Shown: positions 1 through 9,124 of the stretch, in pieces
Position numbering within the stretch: position 1 is the first letter of the stretch
How the letters are laid out: every line of letters starts with the position of its first letter
Assembly: GCA_016871755.1 (NCBI GenBank)
Contig: VHCJ01000016.1
Location: forward strand, 1 to 64,000
From: Verrucomicrobiota bacterium
GTDB lineage: Bacteria > Verrucomicrobiota > Verrucomicrobiia > Opitutales > Opitutaceae
Direction: 5' to 3'
Length of the DNA stretch: 64,000 bases
The notes under the pieces: model-generated
Told to the model about the DNA's origin: nothing
Databases searched by the model: none
What the model saw: the letters and a program-made list of their open reading frames with translations, nothing else
Program-made: the position numbers and the translations under genes

Positions 1-269
1 ACTCGTCCAGCCGGCCGCGCCTCTTCCTCAACGCGGAAGGACTCGGACCCGAGGCGCGCGTGCGGGTCGAACTCCTCGATGCACGACTGGGTGCCATTGC
101 GGGTCTGGCCGGCGCTGACGCGGCGGTGGTGGACGAGAGCGGATTCCGAACCCCCGTGCGATGGAAGAATCCCGACACGTCACTCCCGCCTGAATATTGC
201 GTGCGAATCACCTTCGATGGCGCCGCTCGGGATCTGATCCGGCTAAGTGCAATCTACGTCGAACCCTAG
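1..269 (+). CDS. C-terminal end of an exported glycoside-hydrolase-like protein (partial)
   Basis: The reading frame is open from base 3 and ends at TAG 267-269, so only about 88 C-terminal residues are visible. The GTG at base 60 is an internal codon rather than a start, because the frame continues upstream in the same style (RPRLFLNAEGLG then VRVELLDA). The pattern LFLNAEG, VRVELLDA, a short loop, then VRWKN and a closing strand ending IYVEP is typical of the C-terminal beta domain of large exported proteins with a GH32/43-like N-terminal half in Planctomycetes and Verrucomicrobia. That assignment is from memory of the family. No catalytic residues are in view, so the substrate is unknown. 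The protein entering the right edge of the window looks like the N-terminus of the same family. Confidence 0.55.
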   Translation, partial: SSSRPRLFLNAEGLGPEARVRVELLDARLGAIAGLAGADAAVVDESGFRTPVRWKNPDTSLPPEYCVRITFDGAARDLIRLSAIYVEP

Positions 270-401
270 ATCATTTCGCCCTCAGACCCCGTGACTCCTG
301 CGGTCCGCTCATCGCTACCCGCTCGAGACCTGACCGCCACCGCTGTCGGCGAATGAATCTAGTAAGCCCTTCATTCGGATCGAGTCTGTGCTTGCGGAAA
401 G

Positions 402-461
402 CTGGTGCCCAGAGTGGGGGTCGAACCCACAAGCCTTTAGAGGGCGGTGGATTTTGAGTCC
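402..461 (-). repeat. Displaced 3' part of tRNA-Leu(CAA), left att-like direct repeat
   Basis: These 60 bases are identical to 10006-10065, which is the 3' part of the intact tRNA-Leu(CAA). On the minus strand the copy runs from the 5' side of the anticodon stem through the anticodon loop, long variable arm, T-arm, acceptor strand and encoded CCA. Identity stops exactly at 461, and the following bases do not rebuild the D-arm, so this is not a functional tRNA. A duplicated tRNA 3' end is the classical footprint of a tyrosine-recombinase element integrated in a tRNA gene. I read this copy as the displaced original 3' end, which makes it the left boundary of an island. Confidence 0.85.
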
Positions 462-644
462 GGCTATGCGTCCGGCCGTGACCGCGTGATGGGGATTGGT
501 CTTCGGTAATCTCTTCAGACTCACCGGTGTCAACGGCGGATGAGGAGCGCTTGACCTCGCTGGCTCTCGGATAAGCGACGCTAAAGGCGGTGATTCCTTG
601 AGGGAACCAGTGGCTGTTTGCTGCATCCGAGCGATCATCGTGGT

Positions 645-851
645 ATGGCTAGGTCATTCAAAGACATCACGGGCAACATCACGAAACTCAATGATCCGTA
701 CTTCGCGGAGAAACGAGGGCTGTGGGTGATGATGGTCAAAGAAAACGACCGTTGGATCGCGATCAATAGTCGGGATGAGTTGAAGATCCGAGAATATCAC
801 GCACTCCTCGCAACCCGCAGAACCGCGAGGATCCTGAATGTCTCGGTTTAA
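645..851 (+). CDS. Small hypothetical protein upstream of the integrase remnant
   Basis: This encodes a 68-residue protein beginning MARSFKDITGN, charged and without a signal peptide or membrane segment. A longer frame could start at TTG 618, but ATG 645 looks more natural. It ends 30 bases before the integrase ATG, on the same strand, and could be cotranscribed with it. Small proteins beside integrases are sometimes excisionase-like, but I see no helix-turn-helix and do not claim that. The local base composition appears lower in GC than the surrounding chromosome. It could be a remnant of the island's mobility module or simply an unrelated small ORF. Confidence 0.4.
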   Translation: MARSFKDITGNITKLNDPYFAEKRGLWVMMVKENDRWIAINSRDELKIREYHALLATRRTARILNVSV

Positions 852-881
852 CCCACGACGCTTTCGCAGGAAAAGGTGAAG

Positions 882-1952
882 ATGGCAGAATATGCCTACG
901 GAATTCTTGGCGAGGCGCATCCGAAGGAGATTGTCGATGCAGCGCAACTGCTCTGCCAGCAGAAGAAAGCTGCAGTGGTTCCCACTGTCGTTGCCGCAGC
1001 AAAGCTCTTCTTCGAGAAGCAGGAGCAACGTCAACTTTCCGAGGCGACGATGAGAGATTACCGTCGGCTGATGCGTTTTATTGAGAAGGAGTTCGGAGAG
1101 CAGCGTTTGAGTGAGCTAACTTCTCAGAGTCTGTGCCAGTTCATCGAAAGGCCCAGCTACCTGGCGGGTAAGCGTTCTCGGTACATTTACACGAAAGCCT
1201 TCATCCAGTTCTGTGCAGGAAAGCACAACTCTCACTGCAACGGTACACCGTGGGTGTCACCGCAGGTTCTGCAGTGGCAGGCACCGAAGAGTGAGGCAAA
1301 AGACGTCTCGATCTACTCGTTCGATGAAATCGTGACTCTGCTCACACACGCTCAGAGGAGGGGAGTGTTGCCGTACTTCGTGTTCCGCCTGTTCTCGATG
1401 ATGCGAACCGAGGAGATGAAGCGATTCATCGCCATTCACCCCAAAGTCGCCGAGCACCCATTGATTTCTCTGGAGGCCCGGAGAATCTCGATCACGAATC
1501 ACCTCTTTGATCAGCCAGTGACGCCCTCAATCGAGGAAGTTTTTGCAACCAGATCCATCCGATATTGCCCCTTCAGGTGGAATACTTCTGCTGCGGCGCG
1601 CCCGCAGGTATGCTGGCGATTTCCTCGCTTTCTAGTTTTCCTGCCACAACTCCAGTTGACCCGTCGCCGGGTCGTAGCGCAGTTGGAGCGTCTGACTCTC
1701 GGCGAGTTTGACCTCGTCGAGCGTGACTATTTTCCCGCCATCGCGCAGTTCCACACGGTAGGTGCCGGGCACCAACTCCGGCAGCTCCTCGCCGAGTGTA
1801 CTGCCTTTGGCAACCAACACTCCCTGAGCATCGAATACCGCGACCGGCAGATCTTCTGCGATGGGTGCCGGGGGAGGTGGCGGTGGCGGTGGGACCAAAG
1901 CGGTCGCAGCCCCGGGGACAACAGCCGCCTTGAGCGCCGCCGCCAGTTGTAA
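882..1952 (+). pseudogene. Truncated tyrosine recombinase/integrase
   Basis: The first ~190 residues look like a phage-type integrase: an N-terminal helical core-binding domain (LSEATMRDYRRLMRFIEKEFGE, then SRYIYTKAFIQF) followed by the start of the catalytic domain (DEIVTLLTHA, then VFRLFSMMRTEEMKRF). The Arg in MMRTEE fits the box-I catalytic arginine. After about base 1510 the similarity fades, and after 1632 the frame only reads antisense through the next gene. The box-II H-x-x-R and the tyrosine are not seen, so the protein should be inactive. ATG 882 has an AGGAAAAGG sequence just upstream; GTG 876 is an alternative start. Its place 420 bases inside the left tRNA repeat fits it having driven insertion of the island. 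Confidence 0.65.
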
Positions 1953-4900
1953 GGCGTCAGAAGCCGTGCGGAATCGCCCGCCGGTGGGTGCGGTGAACGC
2001 CGTCATCTCATCCACTACCCGGCGTCCAGTGAGGGCGAAGCCGATCACTTCAAGCCGCAACGGTACTCCGAGAGCCGCGAGCTGCTTGCCGGCTTCGCGC
2101 GGGCGACCTCCGCAGCTCTCCTCGCCATCTGTGACCACGATCACGATACCACCGCCGACCTTCTTGAGATCCTCCGCTGCTTGGATTGTCGAAAAGACGA
2201 GGGGTGTTTGGCCCTGTGCGTCGGCGGCGGTGATGGCGCTGCGCAGTTTCTCGCGATCCAGTGGGCCGATTGGCACCACCAGTTCCGTGTCGGTCCGACT
2301 CCTGCTGTTGATCGAGCTGTACCGGTGACCGTAGAGCCGAAGGCCGACCTTGCTATCCGCGGGTAGTTGGTGAATCAGCTCGCGCAGGACATCCTTAGCG
2401 ACGTCGAACTTGCTGCGTTGGCGGATCTTTTCCGTCATCGAGAACGAGCAGTCAAAGACCAGCAAAATGTGATCAGGCGGCGCGACCGTCGGCGAGACCA
2501 CGGCGGGAACCACGGGCGCCGGGACCGGCGGAGGCGGAGGGGGAGGTAAAGCTGTCACGAAAAGCCGCGCGGGTTCAGCCTTCCGACTAAAGCTTCCCGT
2601 CAACGCAATTACCGGCCACATCGTCGAAGCAAAAGGCGAGGTCGAGTGGGAATCGGGCCAAGATGAGTCGGAGGACTGCCGGAGCAGGAGCCACTCAACG
2701 CCGCGGCGGAAGGCTGGCGTGTTCGTGCCGAAGCCAGCCTGACGGAGCGCATAGAGCACTTGGCCCGTGGCGAACGGGCTATCGACATCTTTCTCCTGGT
2801 TGGGGTTGACCGACCACGCCCCGCTCCGATGTTGCTCGGCCAATACCTCAAGGCCGAGCTGGCGGGCGAGCTTCTTCTCCGCCGGACCACCGTGGCGAAC
2901 CCACGCGAGTATCTTGAAAACCTTGTCCTGCGTCGTTTCCGCCGGCACCTCCTTCAACCATTCGAGGGCTCGGGTGATGTTCTGGGCAAGCGTCGGGTCG
3001 CCCCCGGCCACGAGCGCTTGGGCCCAGACTGTCATCGTCTGAACCGTTTGCAGGATCGCGCCCTGCGTGACCGGTTGGCCCTCGGAATCAGGCCAGAGTT
3101 CACCCTCGGTAGTCTGCTGCCCGGCTAGCCATCGGGCACAGGCCATCAGCTCCTTGGCTGGCTTGGGATCAGACTCAGCGTACGCAAGGGCGAGCCCGCC
3201 AAAGATAGAGTTTGTCCGGTCGGGATACTGCGGATCGCCTTCTTTCGACCGACTGACGTCGCCAAGTGGGGTCACGTGCGCCGCAGTGAAATCTGCCAGC
3301 TCTCGCTCTGCTACATCGCTTACCACATAGTCATTCCGTCGCCCCACGGTAAGCCCCATCAGCGCCTGCGACTGTACGTGGCAGCCCATGCAGTTGTTGA
3401 CCCGCTGAAATTCGACGGCACTGGCCTGCAGAAAGTAAAGTCCCTGCTGGGCCGCGTGTCGCGGTTGGAACTTCCAGTCGCTCAGGCTGGGCTGCCGCCT
3501 TCGCAAGGACTCGTAGTCTGGCGCCGATGCTTCGAACACTCGCACCGTTCGCAAACCCAGCTGCGGTTCGACGCCCTGCGCACGCTGCAGCCGAATCTTG
3601 ATGAAACGCATCTGAGTGGGCGGCAACGTCACGATCCGCGGTTCTCCGCCGGCCTCGGTGAACGTCTGCTCTGCGACCTTCTGGAAACCATCCTTTGCGG
3701 ACAGCATCGACCCCCACACCTCAATCGAGGCGATGGGCGCCGATTCACTCGCTGGAGTTACCTCGACCATGGAAACCAGCGCTGGTTCGCGCTTGAAGAA
3801 CGAGATCACGAAGTCGCACGCCAGCCCTTCATCCGCCTGCCCTCCGGCGTAGGTCCACTCTTTGGTGTTATGTGGCCGCAGCGTCATCCATGCCCAAGTC
3901 AAGCCCGCCCCTCTTTCGCCTGATACAGACTCCAGCAGCCCGCCATTCTCCGGGTCGGCGAGATCGAACTCGCCCATCTCCGGGGGCTCGCGCGTCGTGA
4001 ACACCTCGCTCTTGACCACCCGGCGCGGCGCCAGCGCCTCGCGAAATTCGATGCGGTAGCGCCCAGCCGGCAGGCCCATGCGCGGCAGCGCAATCTCCAC
4101 CGTCGATCGGTTCGCGCCCGGCCGCAGTTCGGCGAGGGCGTCGCCCCTTGACAACGCCACGACGCTTTCGCGCCGAATGCCTTGCGCCTCCTCGGCCAGC
4201 AAATGCGCCGTCAGCCGCAGCGTGGTCGGCTCAAGCGTCTCCAACGTTGCAAACAGCCGGGATGGGCGGGTCGATAGATCACCATGGGTCAACTCGTCCG
4301 GAGCCGACTCGGCCTCATGCAGACCGATTTTCAGCCGGTTGGCGATCAACGTCAGCGGCGCTGGCGTGGTGGTGAAAACCTTCGCCGCCACGGTCCGCGC
4401 CAACATGCCGCTCTCCAACACCTCCATCCGGTATCGACCCGCCGGCAGCCCACTCTCGGGAATCACGAACCGCAGGGTGACTGACTGCTCCTCCCCAAAC
4501 TGTTCCGGCGAGGCTGCCACCGCCATCTCTGATCCCTCGATAATGCCTTCCGCCTCTTCGGCAACAATGCGCCCGTTTACCTTGAGGTCTCCCGCCAGAG
4601 GTATTGTGACCCGGGCCACGATCTCCGGCGCCGATTGATAGAGCTGTGTCCCGGCACCGATGACCGCCGCAGTGCCTTCATCGAAGGCCGTGCCAAGCAC
4701 CACCACCACCGTCGCGGGATCCGGCAGCGGCGCGGGTGCGGGCTCAGCGGGCGTAGCGGTTTCCGGCTCGGACGCTGGCGTGGCGACTTCAGGACTGGAG
4801 GGGGCTTCCTCGATTGGCTGCTCCTGGGACGCTGCAATGAAATCCCCGTAACCTGGGTTCACCTCGGGCCCATCGGCGCGGTCGCCGCCAGCAAGCGCCG

Positions 4901-4967
4901 GCCCTGCCACCGCCCAAACACCCGCGACAGCGAAGGCCAAGCGACACGCAAGCAACGGTATTTTCAT
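1632..4967 (-). CDS. Exported composite protein: beta domains, discoidin-like, heme-motif toroid, vWA
   Basis: This is a 1111-aa protein with a signal peptide at residues 1-26. It has a Pro/Ala/Glu linker (about 50-85), two related beta domains (about 85-205 and 205-325, each ending GLPAGRYR...E), and a discoidin/F5-8C-like domain (about 340-480). An alpha/alpha toroid of the squalene-cyclase/prenyltransferase type follows (about 495-795), opening with a c-type heme motif CMGCH at 526-530. After a polyproline linker comes a vWA domain (about 830-1010) with an intact MIDAS (D839, S841, S843, T921, D947), then a second polyproline linker and a small C-terminal beta domain. The heme and MIDAS motifs imply periplasmic or surface redox and metal-dependent binding, but no enzyme activity can be named. 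It lies 35 bases downstream of the 461-aa gene, so the two are probably one operon. Confidence 0.85.
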   Translation of the reverse strand: MKIPLLACRLAFAVAGVWAVAGPALAGGDRADGPEVNPGYGDFIAASQEQPIEEAPSSPEVATPASEPETATPAEPAPAPLPDPATVVVVLGTAFDEGTAAVIGAGTQLYQSAPEIVARVTIPLAGDLKVNGRIVAEEAEGIIEGSEMAVAASPEQFGEEQSVTLRFVIPESGLPAGRYRMEVLESGMLARTVAAKVFTTTPAPLTLIANRLKIGLHEAESAPDELTHGDLSTRPSRLFATLETLEPTTLRLTAHLLAEEAQGIRRESVVALSRGDALAELRPGANRSTVEIALPRMGLPAGRYRIEFREALAPRRVVKSEVFTTREPPEMGEFDLADPENGGLLESVSGERGAGLTWAWMTLRPHNTKEWTYAGGQADEGLACDFVISFFKREPALVSMVEVTPASESAPIASIEVWGSMLSAKDGFQKVAEQTFTEAGGEPRIVTLPPTQMRFIKIRLQRAQGVEPQLGLRTVRVFEASAPDYESLRRRQPSLSDWKFQPRHAAQQGLYFLQASAVEFQRVNNCMGCHVQSQALMGLTVGRRNDYVVSDVAERELADFTAAHVTPLGDVSRSKEGDPQYPDRTNSIFGGLALAYAESDPKPAKELMACARWLAGQQTTEGELWPDSEGQPVTQGAILQTVQTMTVWAQALVAGGDPTLAQNITRALEWLKEVPAETTQDKVFKILAWVRHGGPAEKKLARQLGLEVLAEQHRSGAWSVNPNQEKDVDSPFATGQVLYALRQAGFGTNTPAFRRGVEWLLLRQSSDSSWPDSHSTSPFASTMWPVIALTGSFSRKAEPARLFVTALPPPPPPPVPAPVVPAVVSPTVAPPDHILLVFDCSFSMTEKIRQRSKFDVAKDVLRELIHQLPADSKVGLRLYGHRYSSINSRSRTDTELVVPIGPLDREKLRSAITAADAQGQTPLVFSTIQAAEDLKKVGGGIVIVVTDGEESCGGRPREAGKQLAALGVPLRLEVIGFALTGRRVVDEMTAFTAPTGGRFRTASDALQLAAALKAAVVPGAATALVPPPPPPPPAPIAEDLPVAVFDAQGVLVAKGSTLGEELPELVPGTYRVELRDGGKIVTLDEVKLAESQTLQLRYDPATGQLELWQEN

Positions 4968-5002
4968 GTTGGAAAAACGAGAGATAGACCGGTCGACCTC
5001 AC

Positions 5003-6388
5003 TCAGGGTAGTTCATGCTGCGTCTCGGAACTTCCGCCCCGGAAGTTCAGCTTCAGAGCCGCACCTTTCGCCACCCGGAAAACCAGCTCGCAGCGACGTC
5101 GCTCACCGGCGGGCACGTGAATCTCCGCATAGGGTCGACGCGGTCCGCGCTCAGCGATCTCATCACACGTCAACAAACCGGCCTCGGGATCAAGGAGCTG
5201 CAACTGGGCCTCCGGTTGGAAGTACTCCCCTTTGCTGCTGGTGTTCTGGACGCCGACATCCAGCACGACAAATTCTTGGCTTGGACCTGCAGACTCGCCG
5301 GCGAACACTGAGAGCCGGCGCGCGGCAATTCCAAGGCCGAACATCTCGTCGGCGAGCCGCAGTGGCATCGTCCACTCTGCCGCCTTCGCCTTTGCCGGGA
5401 CGGCGCGCACGCTCAGACGCACCGGCGTCACGTCCATGACACCCGCCTCCGTCGACGCGCGACCCAAGGTGCCAACCAGCTCCAACGATTCGGACTCTGC
5501 CGGAACGTGGAACACCATCGTGCCTCCCGTGAAGACCCCCGGAAGAAAACGGGCGTCGCTTGGCAACGTGCCCCCCACTGGCATCGCCGCGTATTCCCCG
5601 TCTGCGACGAGCACGAACGATCGCTGGGTCTCCGGCCAATCGAGCAGGTTGACCCGCTCGACCTGCGCTCCGGCCGGCAGGGAAAAATCGTAAGATGGAG
5701 CCGGACCCACGGTCCGCCACAGGCTTCGCGCCCGCAACTCGACCGCGACCGCCCGTGAACCTACGGGCACCGCTGCACTATTCTGCACCAACGCCGGATC
5801 ACTCACTGCGAACAACGCGAACTCGGCCACTGCGTTGCGCACGGCCAGCCCGGGCGGTTTCGCCTCCGGCGTTACACCCGCGAGCGCCAAGCGCAGGTGT
5901 CCTGTCGTATCATCGTAAAACTGCAGCTCCGCGCTAGAATAGGCCCCGGCGGGAATCTCGAAGACCATGTCGCCCGCGACGAAGTCACCGGGCTTGGCGA
6001 GCGTCACCCCTGCCAGGGATCTCCGACCGCCAACGCCCTCAAGCGCTCGCAGTGACCCAAGACTCGCGCCGTCGATCACCGCATAGAGGTGCTTGGCGAG
6101 CTCGCCCACCTCTAGCGCGATCGGTAGCTCACGCTCTGACGCACGCCGTCGATCAATCCGGTTTTCCCAACGACCTCGCACCACGAGCCAAACCCGGCCG
6201 ACCGGTGCACTCGTCTCGCCATACGTCTCGGTCACCCGCAGACCCTCGACCGTGAGCCGCAAGGCGCCATTTTCTGCCCACCGCGGGAAATCCGCAGCGA
6301 ACATACGGTTTGTGCCGAGCAGGCACAGCACGCCGCAGAGCAGCGCGAAAAACGACGGGGCAAGGGCGATCGGGGTTGGCGAGCGCAC
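5003..6388 (-). CDS. Exported beta-sandwich protein of unknown function
   Basis: About 461 aa if it starts at GTG 6388, which puts a clean signal peptide first (SPTPIALAPSFFALLCGV, then MFAAD). The longer frame from 6586 would overlap the start of the divergent gene and adds an Arg-rich stretch, so I prefer the shorter form. The mature part appears to be two all-beta halves. The last ~120 residues contain a pattern (EFVVLDVGVQN, a strand ending QLQLLDPEAG, then a charged loop) like DUF4352-type immunoglobulin folds. No catalytic motif is visible. It is upstream of and 35 bases from the vWA/heme protein and divergent from the transglutaminase-like gene, so the three probably serve one envelope function. 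Confidence 0.75.
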   Translation of the reverse strand: MRSPTPIALAPSFFALLCGVLCLLGTNRMFAADFPRWAENGALRLTVEGLRVTETYGETSAPVGRVWLVVRGRWENRIDRRRASERELPIALEVGELAKHLYAVIDGASLGSLRALEGVGGRRSLAGVTLAKPGDFVAGDMVFEIPAGAYSSAELQFYDDTTGHLRLALAGVTPEAKPPGLAVRNAVAEFALFAVSDPALVQNSAAVPVGSRAVAVELRARSLWRTVGPAPSYDFSLPAGAQVERVNLLDWPETQRSFVLVADGEYAAMPVGGTLPSDARFLPGVFTGGTMVFHVPAESESLELVGTLGRASTEAGVMDVTPVRLSVRAVPAKAKAAEWTMPLRLADEMFGLGIAARRLSVFAGESAGPSQEFVVLDVGVQNTSSKGEYFQPEAQLQLLDPEAGLLTCDEIAERGPRRPYAEIHVPAGERRRCELVFRVAKGAALKLNFRGGSSETQHELP

Positions 6389-6520
6389 TGGTGCAAGTGA
6401 AGAAAGTCGGCGTGCGTGAGGCGAGCGCGTTTTGCGCCATGTTGACCACCCGAAGTTCCGCCTGAGTCGCTTCGCCCACGCTTTCGGCCATCGACATCGC
6501 GCCGCCCGTAGAGCTACACC

Positions 6521-8929
6521 ATGACCACCGAAAGCCGTCTCGTCACCGCACATCCGCCCATGGTACCTCCGCATCGAATCTGCCAAATCGATCGTTGCTC
6601 CGGCCTCTGCGCCCTTCCGCGACTGATCGCCGCTCTCGTGTTCGTCAGTGCCTTCACCGGTGTCGCTTCTTCCTCACCGTCCCGTGAGGAGCGTATCGCG
6701 GCCTACGTGCAGTACTGCGCCGCCGTCCGGGAACTCATGATCGATGGCGGCCGTAGTCCCCACCACGCCGCCCCGCTGGCCACGTCTCTCGACCTCGACC
6801 CGTCCGGCCTCGCCACTTGGGTACGTGAGAAGATTGCCTACGATCCATCCGTCGGCAGTAACCGAGGAGCCGAGGGTACTCTCGCCGCTATGGCAGGGGG
6901 CGACTGGGATCGCGCGTTGCTGCTCGGCGAAATGCTCCGCGCAGGCGGCTACTCTCCACGCTATGTTGTGGTGCCCCGCACTCCGACGGAGATCGCGACC
7001 CTTCAAACCGATTGGCTAGCCCGTCCTTCGCCGTGGAGGGGCATCTCCGCCAGCGCGCCGCGACCCGCCGGCGCCGCGGTTGCTGGAGTGCTAGTCGATC
7101 ACGGCGTTAACCTCGCGAGCGTACGCAGCCGCCATGAGCGCTCGGCACAGCTTTGGGAGACAGTGCTCAACGAGTCGACCCAGCCCGTCGACGCGGTGGC
7201 GAAGAAAATCGAGTCTACCGTTAGCGGCCTTGCCCGCCCCACCGAAGCGGCAGCCGGGAGCGAGCGACGCCTCCAGCAAACATTGTCTACCCGCGTGCTC
7301 GTCGAAATCGACGTGGATGGTAAGCTCTTGATCCTCTCCCCAGGACCGGAGCCGGCGGTGCCGTCCAGCACGCTCGTCGCGGCGCTGCCCCGGCTCGAGG
7401 AGGTTCCCGAGGATCAGCGCACGCAATTCACCGTCACCGTGCAAATGGAGCCGGAAGGTGGATCAAGCGCCGTCGGGCCCATCTCCGTATTCACATGGAC
7501 GAAGGACCTCTCCACCCTCGGACTAAACTCGGCGCGGCTCGAGATCGTGCCGGTCGGCGTCTCCTACGATGAACCGGCCTACACCTGGGCGCCCGCCGTC
7601 TGGCACGAGCGCCTGAAGAAACTCAACCAGTTTCAGGTCATCTTGCGACACGGGGAGTCGGTTCTCGCCAGCTCCGCCTTCATGCGTGACGGTACGCTGC
7701 CGGACAAAGGTGGGCAGGACCAGGACGCCGGCCAGATGGGAAAAGGCTTGGGTGGTTTGTTCGGAGATGCCTTGGACGGCGAGGTGGAAGAATCCACGCC
7801 CGCCAAGAAGACGCCTCCACCAGCGGTAGCTCCCGGCTTGCCTCACTCCCTCTCCTTGGTCCTTGAGGTTCGCGAACCCGGCCAACCCGTAATCCGTCAA
7901 AAGCGGCTACTCACCGGTGCCCTCCGACCGGGTAAGCTTCCCATCTACACCGCCGACATCCTCGCTTCCGGGGGCGCACTCGGCCCGTGGTCCGTCGCTT
8001 GGCTGGCCCTCGACACCACCACGGCCAACGCCGCCCCGCTTGGCGAGGTACTCGCTTCCAGCGATCCCAAGCGCTTCGAGGGGCGCGACGATCTTAAACG
8101 CTTCCCGGCCCTTCTCTACGACTGGCAGCTCGGCCGACTCGCGCTCGCGGCACGCCTCCTGCGCGACCATCCCGACCTTACGCTGCGCACTGGCCCCACC
8201 GTCGTGCTCGTCTCAAGTCAGATCTATCCTGGTGAAGGAACAACCGGAGTCGGTGCGCGAGTCGCCCTCGACGTGGTGTGCGACGGACTCACCTTGGTGC
8301 CCCGCACGAAAGCCGCGTTCCCCACGATGTACGCGGCGAATCTGCGCCTCGGCATTGGTTCTACCCTGCTCGAAACAGCGCTCTTGAGCCGACGGCTGCC
8401 CCCTCCGGCACCCCAGGGCACCTTCGAGGCGTGGAAACTCGCCGACCGGGCTGGCCTCCGTCCGCAGGCGATGCTCGCAACGTCCCTAGGTGCAGCCGGA
8501 AGCGTCCTCCCGCATCCGCTGGCGCGGTGGGGTATCGAGGCCGGCGAAAGCGGCCGACTCCTCGTCTTCCCCGGAGGCTCCGAGCCTCGGGTATGGTGGA
8601 GCATCGATCCGACCGACGGGCGCGCCATCGGTCGCGGCGACGGCGCGGAGGGCCAGTCAGCGATGGAATACCTGCAGGTCCTGAAGATGAATCTGTCCAA
8701 TCTGAAGTGTAACTTGACCTTGATGCATGCCATGCTCGGCGGTGGCGACAATAACACCATGGCGAGAGATTGGGCCATGTGCATCACCGGCTCCGACAAT
8801 CCCGGCAGCTATCTCAACTGGACGGGATCCATGGTGGAGGTTTATGGAATCGCGGACCCAGGGTTAGCCAAAATGGGCGACTGCCTCGCCGGCGCCGTTG
8901 ATCTCATCGACTTGATCAACGGCGACTAG
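6521..8929 (+). CDS. Exported protein with degenerate transglutaminase-like domain
   Basis: This encodes 802 aa, or 789 from ATG 6560. A signal peptide ends near residue 50 (ALVFVSAFTGVASS). Residues ~95-150 resemble the core of a transglutaminase-like domain: VREKIAYDPS, GAEGTLAAMAGGDWDRALLLGEML, RAGGYSPRYV. The catalytic cysteine normally seen before the helix is absent, with Asp-Trp-Asp there instead, so enzymatic cross-linking is doubtful. A Pro/Lys-rich linker (about 425-445) leads into a long beta-rich region with no family I recognise, and a short C-terminal tail carries several Cys. It is transcribed divergently from the 461-aa and 1111-aa genes, and all three are predicted to be exported. 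Start choice between 6521 and 6560 is uncertain. Confidence 0.75.
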   Translation: MTTESRLVTAHPPMVPPHRICQIDRCSGLCALPRLIAALVFVSAFTGVASSSPSREERIAAYVQYCAAVRELMIDGGRSPHHAAPLATSLDLDPSGLATWVREKIAYDPSVGSNRGAEGTLAAMAGGDWDRALLLGEMLRAGGYSPRYVVVPRTPTEIATLQTDWLARPSPWRGISASAPRPAGAAVAGVLVDHGVNLASVRSRHERSAQLWETVLNESTQPVDAVAKKIESTVSGLARPTEAAAGSERRLQQTLSTRVLVEIDVDGKLLILSPGPEPAVPSSTLVAALPRLEEVPEDQRTQFTVTVQMEPEGGSSAVGPISVFTWTKDLSTLGLNSARLEIVPVGVSYDEPAYTWAPAVWHERLKKLNQFQVILRHGESVLASSAFMRDGTLPDKGGQDQDAGQMGKGLGGLFGDALDGEVEESTPAKKTPPPAVAPGLPHSLSLVLEVREPGQPVIRQKRLLTGALRPGKLPIYTADILASGGALGPWSVAWLALDTTTANAAPLGEVLASSDPKRFEGRDDLKRFPALLYDWQLGRLALAARLLRDHPDLTLRTGPTVVLVSSQIYPGEGTTGVGARVALDVVCDGLTLVPRTKAAFPTMYAANLRLGIGSTLLETALLSRRLPPPAPQGTFEAWKLADRAGLRPQAMLATSLGAAGSVLPHPLARWGIEAGESGRLLVFPGGSEPRVWWSIDPTDGRAIGRGDGAEGQSAMEYLQVLKMNLSNLKCNLTLMHAMLGGGDNNTMARDWAMCITGSDNPGSYLNWTGSMVEVYGIADPGLAKMGDCLAGAVDLIDLINGD

Positions 8930-9124
8930 GTCTTCCGTCCCTCGGTCTGCGGTTTCCCGATGCGCCGTTCGGAGGACGAGCGACTCAGCAGAGACGGGCG
9001 CCCTTCGCTGCGACCAAACCGGGTCGCGGCGATACTCCGCCCCAGGGCTGCGGCTCTACAAACCCGTGTTCTGGCTACCGGCTCACGTAGTCGCCCCGGT
9101 CGCTACCGCCTTGCTCGCGCGCAG

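Noticed and set aside
5003-6586. Full 527-residue frame from 6586
   Set aside because: It overlaps the divergent gene start and puts about 65 basic residues before a signal peptide; GTG 6388 is more natural.
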